A stretch of DNA of 64,000 nucleotides from Acanthopleura granulata (GCA_016165875.1 JABBOT010000013.1:8850909-8914908); one strand, 5' to 3'. Shown: positions 1-12,350, counted from the first letter of the stretch. Program-made: numbers and translations. The notes: a model not told the origin generated them from the letters alone.

Positions 1-407
1 CCGTTTCTCCCCACTTGAAGCTGCTTCAGTTTGGCGATGGTGGCGTTGAGATTATCAGATACACGCATATCTAAACGCTGGGTTATCATCGGCTGCTTTT
101 CAACCATGACATTCGAAGGGTTGTTTCCTATCTCTGCCGTCTGACTTCTCTCCCGTGTGGTCTGTTCGGTCGCCACGTGACCAATCATACCGTCGTTCCC
201 GGACAAGTCCAAGGTAATGGAAGAGCTGGCAAGAAAGGACTCGGGAGAACTTGGAACGGACGCACCACTATCCAAGTAACTCCCTTCTATGTCGGACGAA
301 TCACCACATTCTGGTTCGAAATTGTGGTTAAATTGGCATGTGAGCCCTGCTGAACTGTCGGCAAACGTTTCCGCGTTTCTTAGATGGCCTCTTGACATCG
401 TATTACC
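1..407 (-). CDS. Partial exon of an unrecognised serine-rich protein
   Basis: Read on the minus strand, this stretch is open from a plausible splice acceptor (TTTTGCAG just above position 407) to the left edge, about 135 codons without a stop. A methionine codon lies at 398-396 and the codons above it back to the acceptor are also open, so this may be a first coding exon or an internal one. The product is rich in Ser, Thr, Asn and Asp, has a Ser/Pro/Glu patch around residues 45-60, no hydrophobic segment, and a short Lys/Leu/Gln-rich helical stretch (IAKLKQLQ) near the window edge that could begin a coiled coil. I do not recognise the family. Chance is unlikely to give 400 open bases in this AT-rich DNA, but expression is not shown. 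Confidence 0.55.
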
Positions 408-496
408 CTGCAAAATGTTAGAACAGAATTGAAATTCCATGCACGTAATTTTATTGAAACACAAAAATTATGATTCATTTATTCATTCATTAATCG

Positions 497-560
497 ATTG
501 GTGTCCACGCCCTACTGGAGAATATTTCACTTATATTTCGGCGGTAAGGTTCACGATGGC
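497..560 (-). repeat. SINE-1 fragment (3' part)
   Basis: Matches the tail region of the window's main SINE (GAATATTTCACTTATA and the CGGCGG block that follows), with decay. Confidence 0.45.
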
Positions 561-1867
561 AGAAACCAGAATGCTGGAGTACATGTAAACTACTGACCTC
601 TTGCAAGATACCTGGTAAACCTCCATAGTAGAAGCCGAAATAGTGTGAGCTTGATTCGGGCAAACTGCCTCGCCGAAGAACGAAGACGGAACGGTGCTCA
701 AACTTTCTATGTACAGTATCACAGGCTATGATCAGAGATATACTCTAAAGGAAGCGCTACACTTATTATTGCCCCACCTAAACCAGCAACGTCAAGGATC
801 TGGGCCGATTTCACTAACTTTGTCACATGCTTAGTTTTTGGTCCTGGAAGTTAAAACTTTCGGCACCTAAGATAACATTTGTCTTAACATTTATGAACTG
901 ATCAAAATTTTTATTTTCCAAGCCAAGTAATACGTTTTAAAATCACATTTTCCCATTTTTTTTTTGTTAAGTTACAAATGGCTTTGAACAATCGGCCCTA
1001 TGAGCTTACACAGTTTTTTCAGCTGTGTGTTTCAGGGATAAGTTGAATTGGAGTATATTACAAAATAACATAGGACTACAGAGCAACGACGAAAGTGTCG
1101 GAGTTGGCCAATGAGCACTGCTAGATGATGAATTATGGCATCTTGCCAGTTTACCCCAGAAAGGATTTCATGTAAACGATTTCACTTATCCCGCATCAGA
1201 CAAAACCCTGTGTTTTTGATTGGACAATAATGGTCACGTGGAAGACGAGTATATCTCTGAATCCAGCAGTCCAGACCAAACGCGTCAGATGACTAAGTTA
1301 TCTCCACTTACAGGGCTTTGACAAAAATGACATCGCTGAAGCCATTCGATGGTGTATCGGCAATTTGTGCTGAGCAGGCAGGTCTTATGAAGGATGAATA
1401 TGCGGGTTACTGACACCAAATATTTCCCGTATCATAACTTTCACGCCCCACAGCACCATTGCTTAATGTGAGGCAGGACCCAGAGCACAAGCTTGTGACG
1501 ATAAGTGATAGGTTTTTATTTTTTCATATGGCTATCACAGAAACCAACCCTGATTAAAACAAACAGAATGACTACATTGCAGTTAGTTATATGGTTACCA
1601 CAAGAGAATTGTATTATTATGAGCGGTTTTACACACGAGTTTAACATTTTAAAGTTTTAGAAAAAAAAAGAAACAAACAAAAAAAAAAACAAAAAAAAAC
1701 GCGGCCATGTAACTGCAAATTATTACACATCTCTAGATCAGAAGTAATCAAAATACTGCGCTGTCATCACATTCAATAAACCATCTCAGGAAACCAATGG
1801 AAAAGCCTTTATGCATTAAATGAATTTAATTCATTATTACTTATATAATTTATTTTATTTAGTTAAT
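561..1867. other. Gene-free stretch
   Basis: I see no coding exon. It holds AT-rich sequence and an A-rich tract at 1660-1700. The part at 1060-1160 resembles stretches near 11010-11110 and 34760-34870 (an old interspersed repeat, weak). Confidence 0.4.
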
Positions 1868-1944
1868 TTCTGTTTTACGTCGTACTGAAATATTTCACTT
1901 ATACTACGGTTGCCAACATTATGCTGGGAGGAAAGCAGTCTCAT
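1868..1944 (-). repeat. SINE-1 fragment
   Basis: Decayed 3' part of SINE-1 in reverse (TTTTACGTCGTACTGAAATA, then the CCAACATTATGCTGGGAGGA block). Confidence 0.6.
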
Positions 1945-3542
1945 TAAAATCAGATCCTTGGTTCTGGCTGCGCTACACCACGGGGGATGTGACACTGGGG
2001 CATTGTTTATCGTCCTTTATGGAGAGCCCTTCAAGAATGTGTAATGCTTAGCTAACCAGCGCGCTCGTATTATAACAGCTCGGTGGTGGTGTTCTTTTCA
2101 ACTCTATACCCCAGTAAAAGCGCCATTACAACTTCGTAAATACATGTACGCTGGCGTTCATCAACATTATCATCGCCTTGTTTCGCGGCCATGTTTACGC
2201 TGAAATCGGAAGTGTGTAGTTTGCCAAAGCGACCATGTTTCTGTCTCAGATCGAGAAGCAACCCGCGAATTGGGTAATTGAATGAACCCCCAGAAAGCGT
2301 TTAACATTGGCAGTGAGTCAGATCCTCTTGGCGTAGCGGCCACACGATCTGATTTTAATGAGATTGGGAGGAAGTGGATAGGCCATGATAAGCTCAGGGA
2401 GGTGCTTGGCTACTGTATCTAGCACTCGGCCTCTGTTTCCAGTTGATGTGTTTTCCTGACGATACTACTTACTCCATTCCGGAGAATTGAAAGTTCTAGC
2501 GTGATTTTAGTCATATTCAACTTGTGCCTCTGAGATGTGAGAATCGAAAGGTTACTGTATAGTATTTTCGACATGTCAAGCCTAATTTTGCACTGGCTAC
2601 ATACAGCAAATGTGATGAACATAACGGTGTGGCCTTATGGACCTCCTACATGCAAAACAGTGCCAATCTGAGACTAGTTGAAGAGGAGCGTAAGGCCGTC
2701 GCCTCTTATTTTCGAGAAACACTGTAATTAACACACGGGCATTATGATTAAGACACCGATATGAACTTACTGACCTCCCACATGTAAAACTGCCCCAGGT
2801 TGAGGTCTTTCAAAACAGATTTACGCAAGCTGATAATTCAGAGACTGAAGTAGTGCCGAATTAGCGGGGTTTGAAAGGCTTTCACACAGTCATCACATGC
2901 TCCTTTACGGGATATGAAAATAAACTCTAAACTAAAGATATTACATTCCAATGATACCGGCTGGGTAACGTCGTAAAATCATAGGCCGACCGTGGCGCCA
3001 TGATCCGACCATCATTCGCGTATGATGGCCGAATGATAAACTGATAGTGACAGGAGATTTGCTCACCTTCGGCCCACGAACAGCGTATGCTCGGTGTATG
3101 GCCAGCGGATCATACGCCGACCGTCCGGTCACGATGGGTTGAGGATACAAGGTTAGGATCCGACTGAACTGTAAATATGATCGTTGGTCGCCAGCCATAT
3201 TTTTGATCAAACCTTTCCCTATTTACCGAATGCACAGTTCACTTCCCTTAGAAGACTTTACTGTCTTTGGGGCAATTATCTGTTCTTTATGTCAATATTA
3301 AAACATATATGTACGGGCACATGGAAAATACTGGCGTTTACATTGTCAGTTTTATTTTTCTAAGAGCACAAAAAATTGCAATAGTTCAAAAGTAGTTGAC
3401 ATTACAAGAAATTTCACGGGTGGAATAGTCACAGCTGATCCCAAATCCATAACATTGATACTTGCATGTGCTATCGGCATTGGTAGGGTGAACTAATACC
3501 TGCCGTCAAGGGAGGTAAATCCTTGCAGACAGAAGTAACCTA
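1945..3542. other. Gene-free stretch
   Basis: No exon recognised. A small self-complementary motif around 3000-3030 (ATGATCCGACCATCATTCG, then ATGATGGCCGAATGAT) suggests a decayed palindromic element. Short open frames here show no family features. Confidence 0.4.
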
Positions 3543-3936
3543 TGCAATAGGGGAGTTTCGAGTTCGAACTCTTTTGTCGTAGAAGGTAAAAAGAGTTCAA
3601 CTGTTTCATATGACTTGCCAAAAATTTCAGGCAATTTTGTTGATTTTAAGTTGTCAATCACCTGTCTTGTCGTGTTAGGGAGGCACAACGACTTCTCCTT
3701 CAACCAGGAGCTTCTAAAATTAAAAAAAACTTCCAGCTCCTCAATTTTCCACTTTTTCCACATTTATCACGCTTCTAGTCTAAGTAACTTTTTTGAAACA
3801 TTTCTCAGGCGCCCATATTATAGTAAATGCAATCTGAATTAGTTGCCTAACATTTTTGACAGGTCACATGGTACAGTAGGGCTTTTCTTACCTTTAGCGA
3901 TGAAAGAGTTCGGTCTCGAAACTCTCCTATTTGCAA
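3543..3936. mobile_element. Foldback element, family A, copy 1
   Basis: Left arm about 3545-3636 and right arm about 3842-3936 are inverted repeats of each other, each about 95 bp, with the shared core GAGTTTCGAGTTCGAACTCT and an end GTTAGGCAA/TTGCCTAAC. The 200-bp centre has no recognised gene. Most likely a non-autonomous DNA transposon. Confidence 0.7.
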
Positions 3937-4100
3937 GTACCTAATGGCTAATATGGAAGCACTCCGTTTTTTCCTGTATCTGTTCACGCGAAGAACAAAT
4001 ACTGGGAAAACGGAAACAGAATGGTTGATACATACGCAGAAACAAAGGACATGTCTTGATATTATTCTGTATATCCATTTGATTTATATATATATTTGAT

Positions 4101-4262
4101 TGGGGTTTTTGTGCGGTCCTCAAAAATATTTCATTTATACGACCTCCCGCCAGCATTATAACGGGTAGAGACCGGAGGAAACCCAACACCGTCCGCATGT
4201 TGCTGGTAGATTTTTCCAAGTATGGCCGTAGAGGCTCACGGGCTGCTAACCACCTCGGCCAC
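4101..4262 (-). repeat. SINE-1 copy
   Basis: Reverse-oriented, moderately decayed copy reaching the tRNA-like head (CTAACCACCTCGGCCAC). Confidence 0.7.
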
Positions 4263-4324
4263 TTGATCTTGAGTTGAACAAAAAGTTCAACTCAAGTTGA
4301 ACTTCAAAAAGTTCTGAAGAAAAA

Positions 4325-4568
4325 GGTGGTTAGTGCGTTGGCGCAGAACGATGGGCCGGGAGTCCCTCCACAATACGGTTGCTGTGAGTTCAAGTTCAGC
4401 TCATGCTGGCTTTCTCTCGTGTGTGGTAATGTCTGCCAGCAATCTGCGAATGTTCGCGGGTTTTCTCCGGGCTCTGTCCGATTTCCTTCCACCATAATTC
4501 TGACCGCCCTCATGTGAGTGAAATATTCTTGAGTACGGCATAAAACACCAATCAATTAAATCAATAAA
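4325..4568 (+). repeat. SINE-1 copy
   Basis: Nearly full copy starting just inside the tRNA-like head and ending in the AATAAA-rich tail, opposite in direction to the copy at 4101-4262 and 60 bp away. Confidence 0.8.
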
Positions 4569-5550
4569 TGCCATCTAGCACGGGATAAAATTTCACATTC
4601 TGCTTTGTAAAACTCAAAATATTGATCAAATATGGCCATATGTATATATATTCTGAAAGCTAAACGACTGCTCATTTCAAGAAAGCATATAAAATTAACC
4701 CAACCTTCACATTAATCAAAATAAAAAGAAAGTTTGAAAAAAGTGGAGCTCTTTTTCAAAATGCTATCTTTTCTTTGCCAAGCTTCAAAATTTTCAAATT
4801 TTTCTTCCCTAAGTTGATAGTATACTATTTATATTCAAAAACGGTCCAGTAGATTTTTAATATTCATCTTAGATATTTCTGAGTGATCATCTAACTTTTG
4901 AAACTTTGACACTCTTCACTAGTTTCTTTAAAAGTAGGAAAGATATAGAAAAAAAGTTGTCGGACAGTTCTTTAGTTTGAGTATTTAGCTACATGTGTGC
5001 CAAGTTTAGTAGCATTACATTGAAAAATGTGCCAGAGATAAAAGTATTTCACCTCACAACCGTGTCAAAAATAAGGAAGAAAAGACCAAATTATCTGCAG
5101 GAGAATAATGTGTGACAAAATTCGCCATTAATTCGTTTGCAAATTAACTTTAATCAAGAACTGTCCCGCCTCCAGTTAAAATGTAAACGTATCAGCCTAC
5201 TTATGTTAAATACTAAAATTTATTATGCTCCATGAAAACATAAATTTGTGTTTTATCTTGACGACAGTTGTGAGCAAAACCTACTAGAACATGTTTATAC
5301 ATGTTAACCTTTCTCCTAATTGTACCCTGGTGTTGTGATAAAGCCTATTGTTTCAGTTAATAGGTCTGCTTGGATAGTCTCCACAAGCAGTCATGAACAG
5401 TTTATAGCAGGAGGCAATACGCATTTACCACAGGCATGTCTTTCCACAGCAGGTAGTCTCACCCAATGGCTTTCCCCAGTATCGAAAATCGTGTGTTAAT
5501 CAAAATGTATACTTGGGTTGTGCTTTGATTGCAACTATTTATAGGCGAGA
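4569..5550. other. Gene-free AT-rich stretch
   Basis: No exon or clear repeat seen. Confidence 0.4.
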
Positions 5551-5781
5551 TTTGACTGGTGTTTTACGCCGTGCTGAAGAATATTTCACTTATGCGATGG
5601 CGGTCAGCATTTTGGTGGAAGGAAAGCTGGCAGAGCCTGGGGAAAACCAACGCAGGTTGCTGGCAGACCTTCCCACGTACGTCCGGAACATGATCTTGAA
5701 CTCCCCGCGACCGCATTGGTGACAGGCTCCCGTGTCATAACGCCGCGCTAGCGCGCTAACCAACTGAGTCACAGAGGCCCA
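5551..5781 (-). repeat. SINE-1 copy, near full length
   Basis: Reverse-oriented copy from the TTTTACGCCGTGCTGAAGAA tail region to the tRNA-like head (AGCGCGCTAACCAACTGAGT). Confidence 0.85.
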
Positions 5782-5870
5782 CAATTTATATGTGAGACGT
5801 GGCGATTACATTCAACCCGATAAGCATACAGTTCCAAATCCCGGATTAAGCGCAACTGCTTAAAGTACGT

Positions 5871-6208
5871 GAGTTTCAAGTTCGAACTCTTTTATCGCTA
5901 AAGGTTTGAACAGTCCTACTGTACCGCGTGACTTGACAAATATGTTAGGCAACTGATTACATTTACTATATACCATGAGCCGCTAAAAATGTGTCACAAA
6001 AAGTCACTTAGACTGGACGAACTATGATTAAAACTGAAGAATCGGAGGTTTGTGAACTTTTGAAAGAAATGTCATTTACAGTACCTCTTGAACATGATAA
6101 GAGGCAAAATAAAATCAACAACCCATGCCTGACATTTTTCAGAAGTCACATGATATAGTAGGATTCTTTTTACCTTTAACGACAAAAGAGTTCGAACTCC
6201 ATACTTCC
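5871..6208. mobile_element. Foldback element, family A, copy 2
   Basis: Arms about 5871-5953 and 6126-6208 are inverted repeats related to those of copy 1 (shared AGTTCGAACTCTTTTATCG and GTTAGGCAAC). Shorter centre than copy 1. Confidence 0.65.
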
Positions 6209-7607
6209 CGCAGAGTGGACACTCCGTTGTATACAACTGTACATACTGATTGTAACATATAAGTAACATGCAGACCGATTTCTCAGTTATTTGACGGATG
6301 TGCGAAAAAAGAGTGACACTAAAGACATTAATATTATTCTGGATTAGCCATTAAGCTAGAAGCCTTGTAATTCGCGGCTCTTTATTGCATTTACATTAAC
6401 AGTTAGAATAAAATTCCCATCTGAGGTAAACTGACGAAACGCCAGATTTAACAGGTTAGGTGTGACCATTTGTGAGCTAGCACGTTGTCGTCGCTGCCCG
6501 AGTTTTACTTTCTATTCTGTAGTCTTTTATGTTCTCAATCGATATTCAGGGATTAATCATTTTCGTTCAATCAAGGTAAATATTACCTATATCGCTACAC
6601 TTTTACATATACATCTCTCTGTTCATTACCTCAGTACGCCGGATAAGTCAACGTCTTTCTAACTTAGCAGATCGTTAACTTTATCCCATCAGATATTTAT
6701 CTGCTCAAGTTGCCAAAGGATTTATGTAAACAGACAATTTCAGACGCACCAATCGCATGGACTGTGTAGCGAAAACACGTTTCATGAAATGGCGGACTAA
6801 CTTAAGGATGCGATCGAACGCTCCAAGAATTATTTCCACATCACGTTTATGATACCAAAAAGGCGATTACATGTTTCTGTACTTTTGTTCCCACTCGTAG
6901 TGGCAACAGATGTTGCTTAGGTTGGCAGATTTTACTTGCCATTGCTGCCCTTCACAACAGAAACTACCAAGTCACTTGATGATTGGATACTTATCAATAT
7001 TCATGAGCTAGTGAGTGGCGTGGATTGGTTGTAGCCTGCCTGTTGGATCAAGGCTGTCAAATGTTGGACTTCATAAGGATCGCATGATGTCTGTATGGTG
7101 CGATTAGTGGTGATTTTAGCAAGGTATATTCGTGTATATATTCGTGTATTATGATTGCACGATCAATCTTGGTGGCCGCTCGCACAATTAATTGTGAAGT
7201 CGTACGAAACGTGGCACCACCAATTATCAGCAGGCATGATCAGTTGCTTAGAATAGCAGCGGCTTGGTGTTTCAAGGTGTTTCAAGTATGCGCAACGGAT
7301 GGCACAGCACAAGATTTTAGGATCAATGGCGAGGGCAAACATCCACAGTATAAATTTCTGGGCCACGCCAAAATTGCCTCGCAGTCTAAACAAACGTGAC
7401 GGTAGGTGTCAAACCATGCTCTGTGTGTTTCTTGACAACGTTCAAGTTGTCTCGCCATTAAGGTTAACAAACGTGAAATGCAACACTACCTTTCATCTTT
7501 CCTAAATATGTGTTTTTACCAATGTCGTAAATGTGCATTGCATTGCTTTGAAAATGTTTTCAGTTTGGCGTAAAGGCGCCAAGGCAGTGATACATGTAGC
7601 GTTTCAG
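6209..7607. other. Gene-free stretch
   Basis: Several short open frames on both strands around 7150-7505 overlap each other and show no family features. I see no exon. Confidence 0.35.
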
Positions 7608-7795
7608 GGGCCTCAGTGGCTCAATTGGACAGCGCACTAGAGCAGTGTAATGACTCAAGTGCCTCCCACCAATGCGGTCCCTGTGAGTTTAAGCCCAACA
7701 TGTTGGCTTCCTCTTCGGCCTTGCGTGAGAAGGTCTGCCAGCAATTATAATAATGCTGGCCGCCGTCGTATAAGTGAAATATTCTTGAGTTTTAC
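7608..7795 (+). repeat. SINE-1 copy with internal deletion
   Basis: Starts at the tRNA-like head (GGCCTCAGTGGCTCAATTGG) and ends in the GTATAAGTGAAATATTCTTG block, but lacks the middle TCGTGGGTTTCC section. Confidence 0.8.
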
Positions 7796-8692
7796 AATTA
7801 AAGGCTTATTTACAGTGGACGCGAAAGCCATAAACAACAACGGAGCAACAGAACATCCTATATAGCCATTCTAAAATGAAAAAAAAAATGAAGAAGAAAT
7901 TAACATTTTTCTAATATTTAGACATAGTGATTAGTTTATTTATATGCTGAAATCAATTTAACAATTATCCTCAATGATTCAACCAATGAGATAACTGTGG
8001 TAAGTGGGCTAAGCATTAGACAGTTTCACTTTTTGAAACGGCTTAGACATTTTTTTTTTCGTTTAGCCTAATTACGATAGTCGGCAAAAGTGACCTTAGC
8101 CGACTAATTAGCCAACCTTACATACCTGGGAAGTTTGGTGAAGCAGGCCCCTGGTCTTTTATTCCTAATTTTACGAAAAAATTTACAACAGTGTCGGACT
8201 AAAGTCAGCCATAAACACAGAGAAAGTTCATAGTAACGAAATCAAAAGAATCCAGATTGCACTCACCTGATGGCATAAAGAGCTGCAAAGCTATTCAGAT
8301 CATGTTTCTGTCTGAGGGTTAGGCCTAAGGGGTTACAGGTGGCTCCGCTCTGTTGTCATAGGCATCACGTACGTCAGCCAGCGAAGGTGCGAATCGTTTG
8401 ATCACGCGAATAGCATGATTACCTCTGGCAAACTGACAACAGCAAGTATTATAGAGCTTCCCCCCAAGACAAGCCTAAAAAGCCTAATCTATTTTTCTTC
8501 GGGAAAGGAAAGTGATAATTGAGGAGGGGGTGGCGTTGGTGCTTAGGGTCATCGTAAATTAAGATCACAAATTTTGCAGCACATTCATTTTGGGAGGTGT
8601 CTGGAAAAGAGAAATAAACGGAACCAGTTCCCATTTATCTACATCACTAGTTGTATTATCCACGATACACATGATATAACCAATTTGGTCCA
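7796..8692. other. Gene-free stretch
   Basis: No exon recognised. A short overlapping open frame near 8449-8634 has no family features. Confidence 0.35.
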
Positions 8693-8883
8693 TGTCAGTT
8701 CAAGGTCACTTCACGCCGACTTTCTCTCCGGCCGTACGTGGGAAGGTCGGGCCAGTAACCTGCGGATGGTCGTGGGTTTCCTCACACAATAATTCTGACC
8801 GTCGTCGTTATCAATGAGATACGTGTATTCTTGAGTACTGCGTAAACCACCGATCAAATAAATAAATAAATAAATAAATAAAT
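8693..8883 (+). repeat. SINE-1 copy, 5'-truncated
   Basis: Lacks the tRNA head and ends in a seven-fold AAAT tail repeat. Confidence 0.78.
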
Positions 8884-9076
8884 GAACAGTTTCATATACA
8901 GTTGGCAGATATTCATGTGTAACTGTGGAAAGCGTAAATTTATCCGTGATGTTAGTGTTTTATTTTTAAATCTTCATTTAAATAATAAGACAGTATTAAT
9001 TTATACGCCTCTTTGTGCCCTATGCAATATATATAAATATTGTAAGTTACTGTTACGTTAGTAAGTTTGGAAAGAG

Positions 9077-9147
9077 GAACCTAGGCGTCGAAACCGACAT
9101 TAATATACCAGCCGTAAACCAAAATGGGCGTCCCGGGTCAATAATCG
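9077..9147 (+). repeat. Unnamed 70-bp dispersed repeat, copy 1
   Basis: Closely matches 16009-16081 (GAACCTAGGCGTCGAAACCG, then CCAGCCGTAAACCAAAATGG). Family unknown. Confidence 0.6.
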
Positions 9148-10249
9148 CAAGTGGGAAGAGAAATGCAGATGAGGAATGGATGTAGTTTACTGATTAGACC
9201 GAGCAGGCCGCCATGCTGTGGATACACGCTTGATACCGGATGTGACAGTGCGCACGTAACTTCCTTCCTTTTTATATGCGAGACACCAGGAAAGAAAATA
9301 GTAAAGTGAGTCACACCGTATACATATATAGTTTAAGTCATGCAGAGAATATTGTCACTGTGAAAAGCATGTTCGGAATTAAGGTTTGTGGAAAAGTGTC
9401 TTTGGCAGTTCAGTAAAATGTAACAAAAATATAGAAACCAATGATGACTGTTTGTCACCAAGGAACAAATAATGTGACCAGTTAGTACACGAATTATAAC
9501 TATTCACATATCAAGTGAGAATTAAACTTCAGGCATATCGTGATTTGTCAACAAGAGGCAATTGATGTACAACGAGGATGCAGCGTAAATATCTGATCAG
9601 GGCATAGTCGGCCCCCGGAATCTCTCTTAGTGGACTGGGGTATAGTATAGTTCCACTTTTAACACCATGTCAAAATTATATGATCTTCTACAGGAAAGGA
9701 AAAATTTGCAGTTTCTTTTCGGTGTCCTGACATATTTTAGTCAACAAAAGAAAGTCCGGAAATTGAAATAGTCTCCGACTGTTTAAAAGCAAGAGTTTTC
9801 AGGCTTTTATGAATTCGGTATACTTTGTACTTTTGACTTTAAAAGAATAAGATAATAATGCCTTTACCACCAAGGTATTGATGTCTATTTGCGTACCGGT
9901 AGTCCTCTTCCTTGGTCCATAGGGCGCCCCTGGACTGCCCCCCCCCCCACTCCACCCCACCACCACGACACATTCTGCAAACTTCTCGCGCTTTGATGAA
10001 CATACATGTCACAGCGAGTTGATTTCCGCTTTGTAATGTAATCATGAAACTGACCATAGCATGCGACAAGCGAAATCGACGAACCACTGTGGCTGATTCT
10101 TTGCTTTTCCAGAAACATATGTCCAAGAAAAATACCGCGCAAGGCATTTAAAACCCCACCGCCTTAAGCACTTGTACAAATTACAAATAAGTACAAATTC
10201 CAGCAGATATAATGTATCATACCCGTCATTCATAGAAATTAACTCAAAT
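9148..10249. other. Gene-free stretch
   Basis: No exon recognised. A C-rich run lies at 9940-9960. Overlapping open frames at 9839-10233 look like chance frames. Confidence 0.35.
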
Positions 10250-10690
10250 ACCTAATGACCTTGAAACGGTCAAGATCGCTAAAAATCAACGAGGTTCTCA
10301 ATCATTCCGGAGTGTAGGTGTGGTAGAACTTGAGACGAACTGTTCCAGAGATAAAGCGTTTCTTTATGAAACTTAACTTAAATAATCCCATTGATCTTGA
10401 AGAAAAGTCGCTGGAAATCGATAGGATTCTTTCTCATGTCCGTGTGTAAGTGTGGTGTAAGTTTTGTGAACATGGGCTAAACTGTTCTAGAGGCAGAGAG
10501 TCTACAAGCCTTTTATAAAATATAACTTAAATGAACACAATGACCTTGAAAATAAAGGTCAAGGTGGCTGAAAATCAATAGGATTCTTCCTCTTGCGAAT
10601 GTATAAATGTAGTGTATGTTTGTTGAACTTGGCCTGAACCGCTCCAGAGATAGGGTATAAGGCTTATATAAAATTTAACTTCAGAGTCTG
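10250..10690. repeat. Diverged tandem repeat, about 140-bp unit, three copies
   Basis: Three successive units share the order CTTGAA...AAAATCAATAGGATTCTTCC, then GTTCCAGAGATA, then AAAATTTAACTT. Related single units occur at 20935-21190. Confidence 0.7.
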
Positions 10691-11488
10691 TATCGTTATG
10701 TGTTACAGAAAGTTTTATCGAAATAAAAAGAAGAAATTTGTCTTTTAGGTTTCCAGTGCATAATGAGTGTTTCCAGTGTTGTAATAAGAATAAAGTCTGA
10801 ATACTTTCAAATTGTCAGGGAGAAAAATGATGAAATCTGAAATCTGTGTGAGCTATTCAAATATTGTTCCAAAGAAATGTTCTGGAAATAAAAAAAGAAA
10901 CGCGTGTATCAAGGTTGCCTGGAATGTTTAGTTGAACAGGCTGTACAGATGTTTTTTTACCCCCGATTTTTTACCCCCAAATCTCCGATTTGGTCTCTTT
11001 AATATAAAAGACCAGAGTATAACGAGTACACAGCAGCGACGACAGTATAATAGTTGGCAAATGGTTAGTCTTAACCACTGAAACTCGGCTTCTTGTCAGT
11101 TTATATCAGTTACCTTTAATGTACGTAATGAGCTTAATTTTCATTTCCCTATCATAGGACGTAAAGTTACAAATGGTCGACAATCACCGAATTAAAAATA
11201 GAAGTCACAATCTTCTGCTCGAATGCCAACTAATGGTTGATTTAACACACAGTATTTGAACGCTTGTTAGAGATCTTGCCAAAGTGCTTGCTGCATCCAA
11301 AGAAGGAGATTAGATAATACTATACAGCGTTATATATAGATTCCGAAAATATCGTAACCTCACTTCATTTCGCTTTTCACTTATTCTTTAAATGTGATCC
11401 TTTCACTGAAACTTCGAATCGTAATGCACTTGTGAAATTGTATGACGAATTCCTATAGGAATGCTTAAATATGCATTGCGGTTCTCAT
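10691..11488. other. Gene-free stretch
   Basis: AT-rich, no exon recognised. Confidence 0.35.
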
Positions 11489-11532
11489 CGAACTTCCCCC
11501 GGGTTCTGCCGCGTTTCCTCTCACCATAATCT
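11489..11532 (+). repeat. SINE-1 fragment
   Basis: Short middle piece (CCCCCGGGTTCTGCCGCGTT and the following TCACCATAATC). Confidence 0.55.
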
Positions 11533-11728
11533 AATAATAAGTAAACCTTATCGAACTAAAATGACATTCGATATGATAAACCACAAAACCTTCTTTATGT
11601 AGTTAGATGTGACCTGGCCACTCGGATGAGTCAAAATTTGTCTCAATGACTTCAGGCATATAACATAAACCAGAAAGAATATTGATTTATTAAAACAAGT
11701 TACACATAACCGAAATTAGTGCACGAGC

Positions 11729-11833
11729 AGTGGAATACCACAAGGGCCACTACTTTGCCCCTTGCTTTTTCTGATGTTTGCAAACGATGTGTCGTTGTGT
11801 TCAAAACATTGCCTTGTGTCGCATGAATATTAA
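11729..11833 (+). pseudogene. LINE reverse-transcriptase fragment A
   Basis: Reads SGIPQGPLLCPLLFLMFAND, the conserved reverse-transcriptase block (usual form GVPQGSxLGPLLFxxxxND) of non-LTR retrotransposons, then runs into a stop. No other part of the element is recognisable nearby. Confidence 0.7.
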
Positions 11834-11887
11834 AGAATGTGTATGAGATAAAACAAATACAACAATACAGCGCCTAATAATGGAATA

Positions 11888-12005
11888 TCTATTTATTTAT
11901 TTAATTAGTGTTTTATTACTTACTCAAGAATGTTTCACTTATTCGACGGCGGCCAGCAATATGATGGGAAGAAATAAGGTAGAGCCCAGCGGTAACCCAC
12001 GGCCA
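11888..12005 (-). repeat. SINE-1 copy, 5'-truncated, with 12-bp target-site duplication
   Basis: Reverse-oriented copy bounded by perfect AATAATGGAATA repeats at 11876-11887 and 12006-12017. It is cut at its 5' end, as target-primed retrotransposition often leaves. It sits in reverse-transcriptase fragment B. Confidence 0.82.
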
Positions 12006-12008
12006 AAT

Positions 12009-12104
12009 AATGGAATACGAAAAGGGTTTATATTTGGTCGGCTGTTTTTCCTAGTGTTTGTAAACGATTTGAGAGTGGCATTGCAAAATCAATATATTCG
12101 CTGA
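12009..12104 (+). pseudogene. LINE reverse-transcriptase fragment B, interrupted by a SINE
   Basis: Reads NGIRKGFIFGRLFFLVFVND, a second and more decayed copy of the same reverse-transcriptase block, then a stop. A truncated SINE sits directly before it, and the 12 bases AATAATGGAATA occur on both sides of that SINE (11876-11887 and 12006-12017). The SINE therefore landed at this motif. Confidence 0.65.
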
Positions 12105-12350
12105 TCACACGAATATTCACATGGCTCACAAATCTCTAATGTAGTGGTGTTAACGAATGCTCCAAGTCGGGTTTGAGCTCGCGCATCGTTTGTCCCAGTC
12201 ATTAATCGGCAAGTACCTTTCAACACTAGACCACGGCCTACCCTGGAAGACAGTTGGGTGTGATTTATTCCCTTGCATGCATGACCTTTTGAGTTCTCTA
12301 CTCATCGCGCCCTACAAACTGACACAATTCCTCAAGAGGAGACGGGTTGC

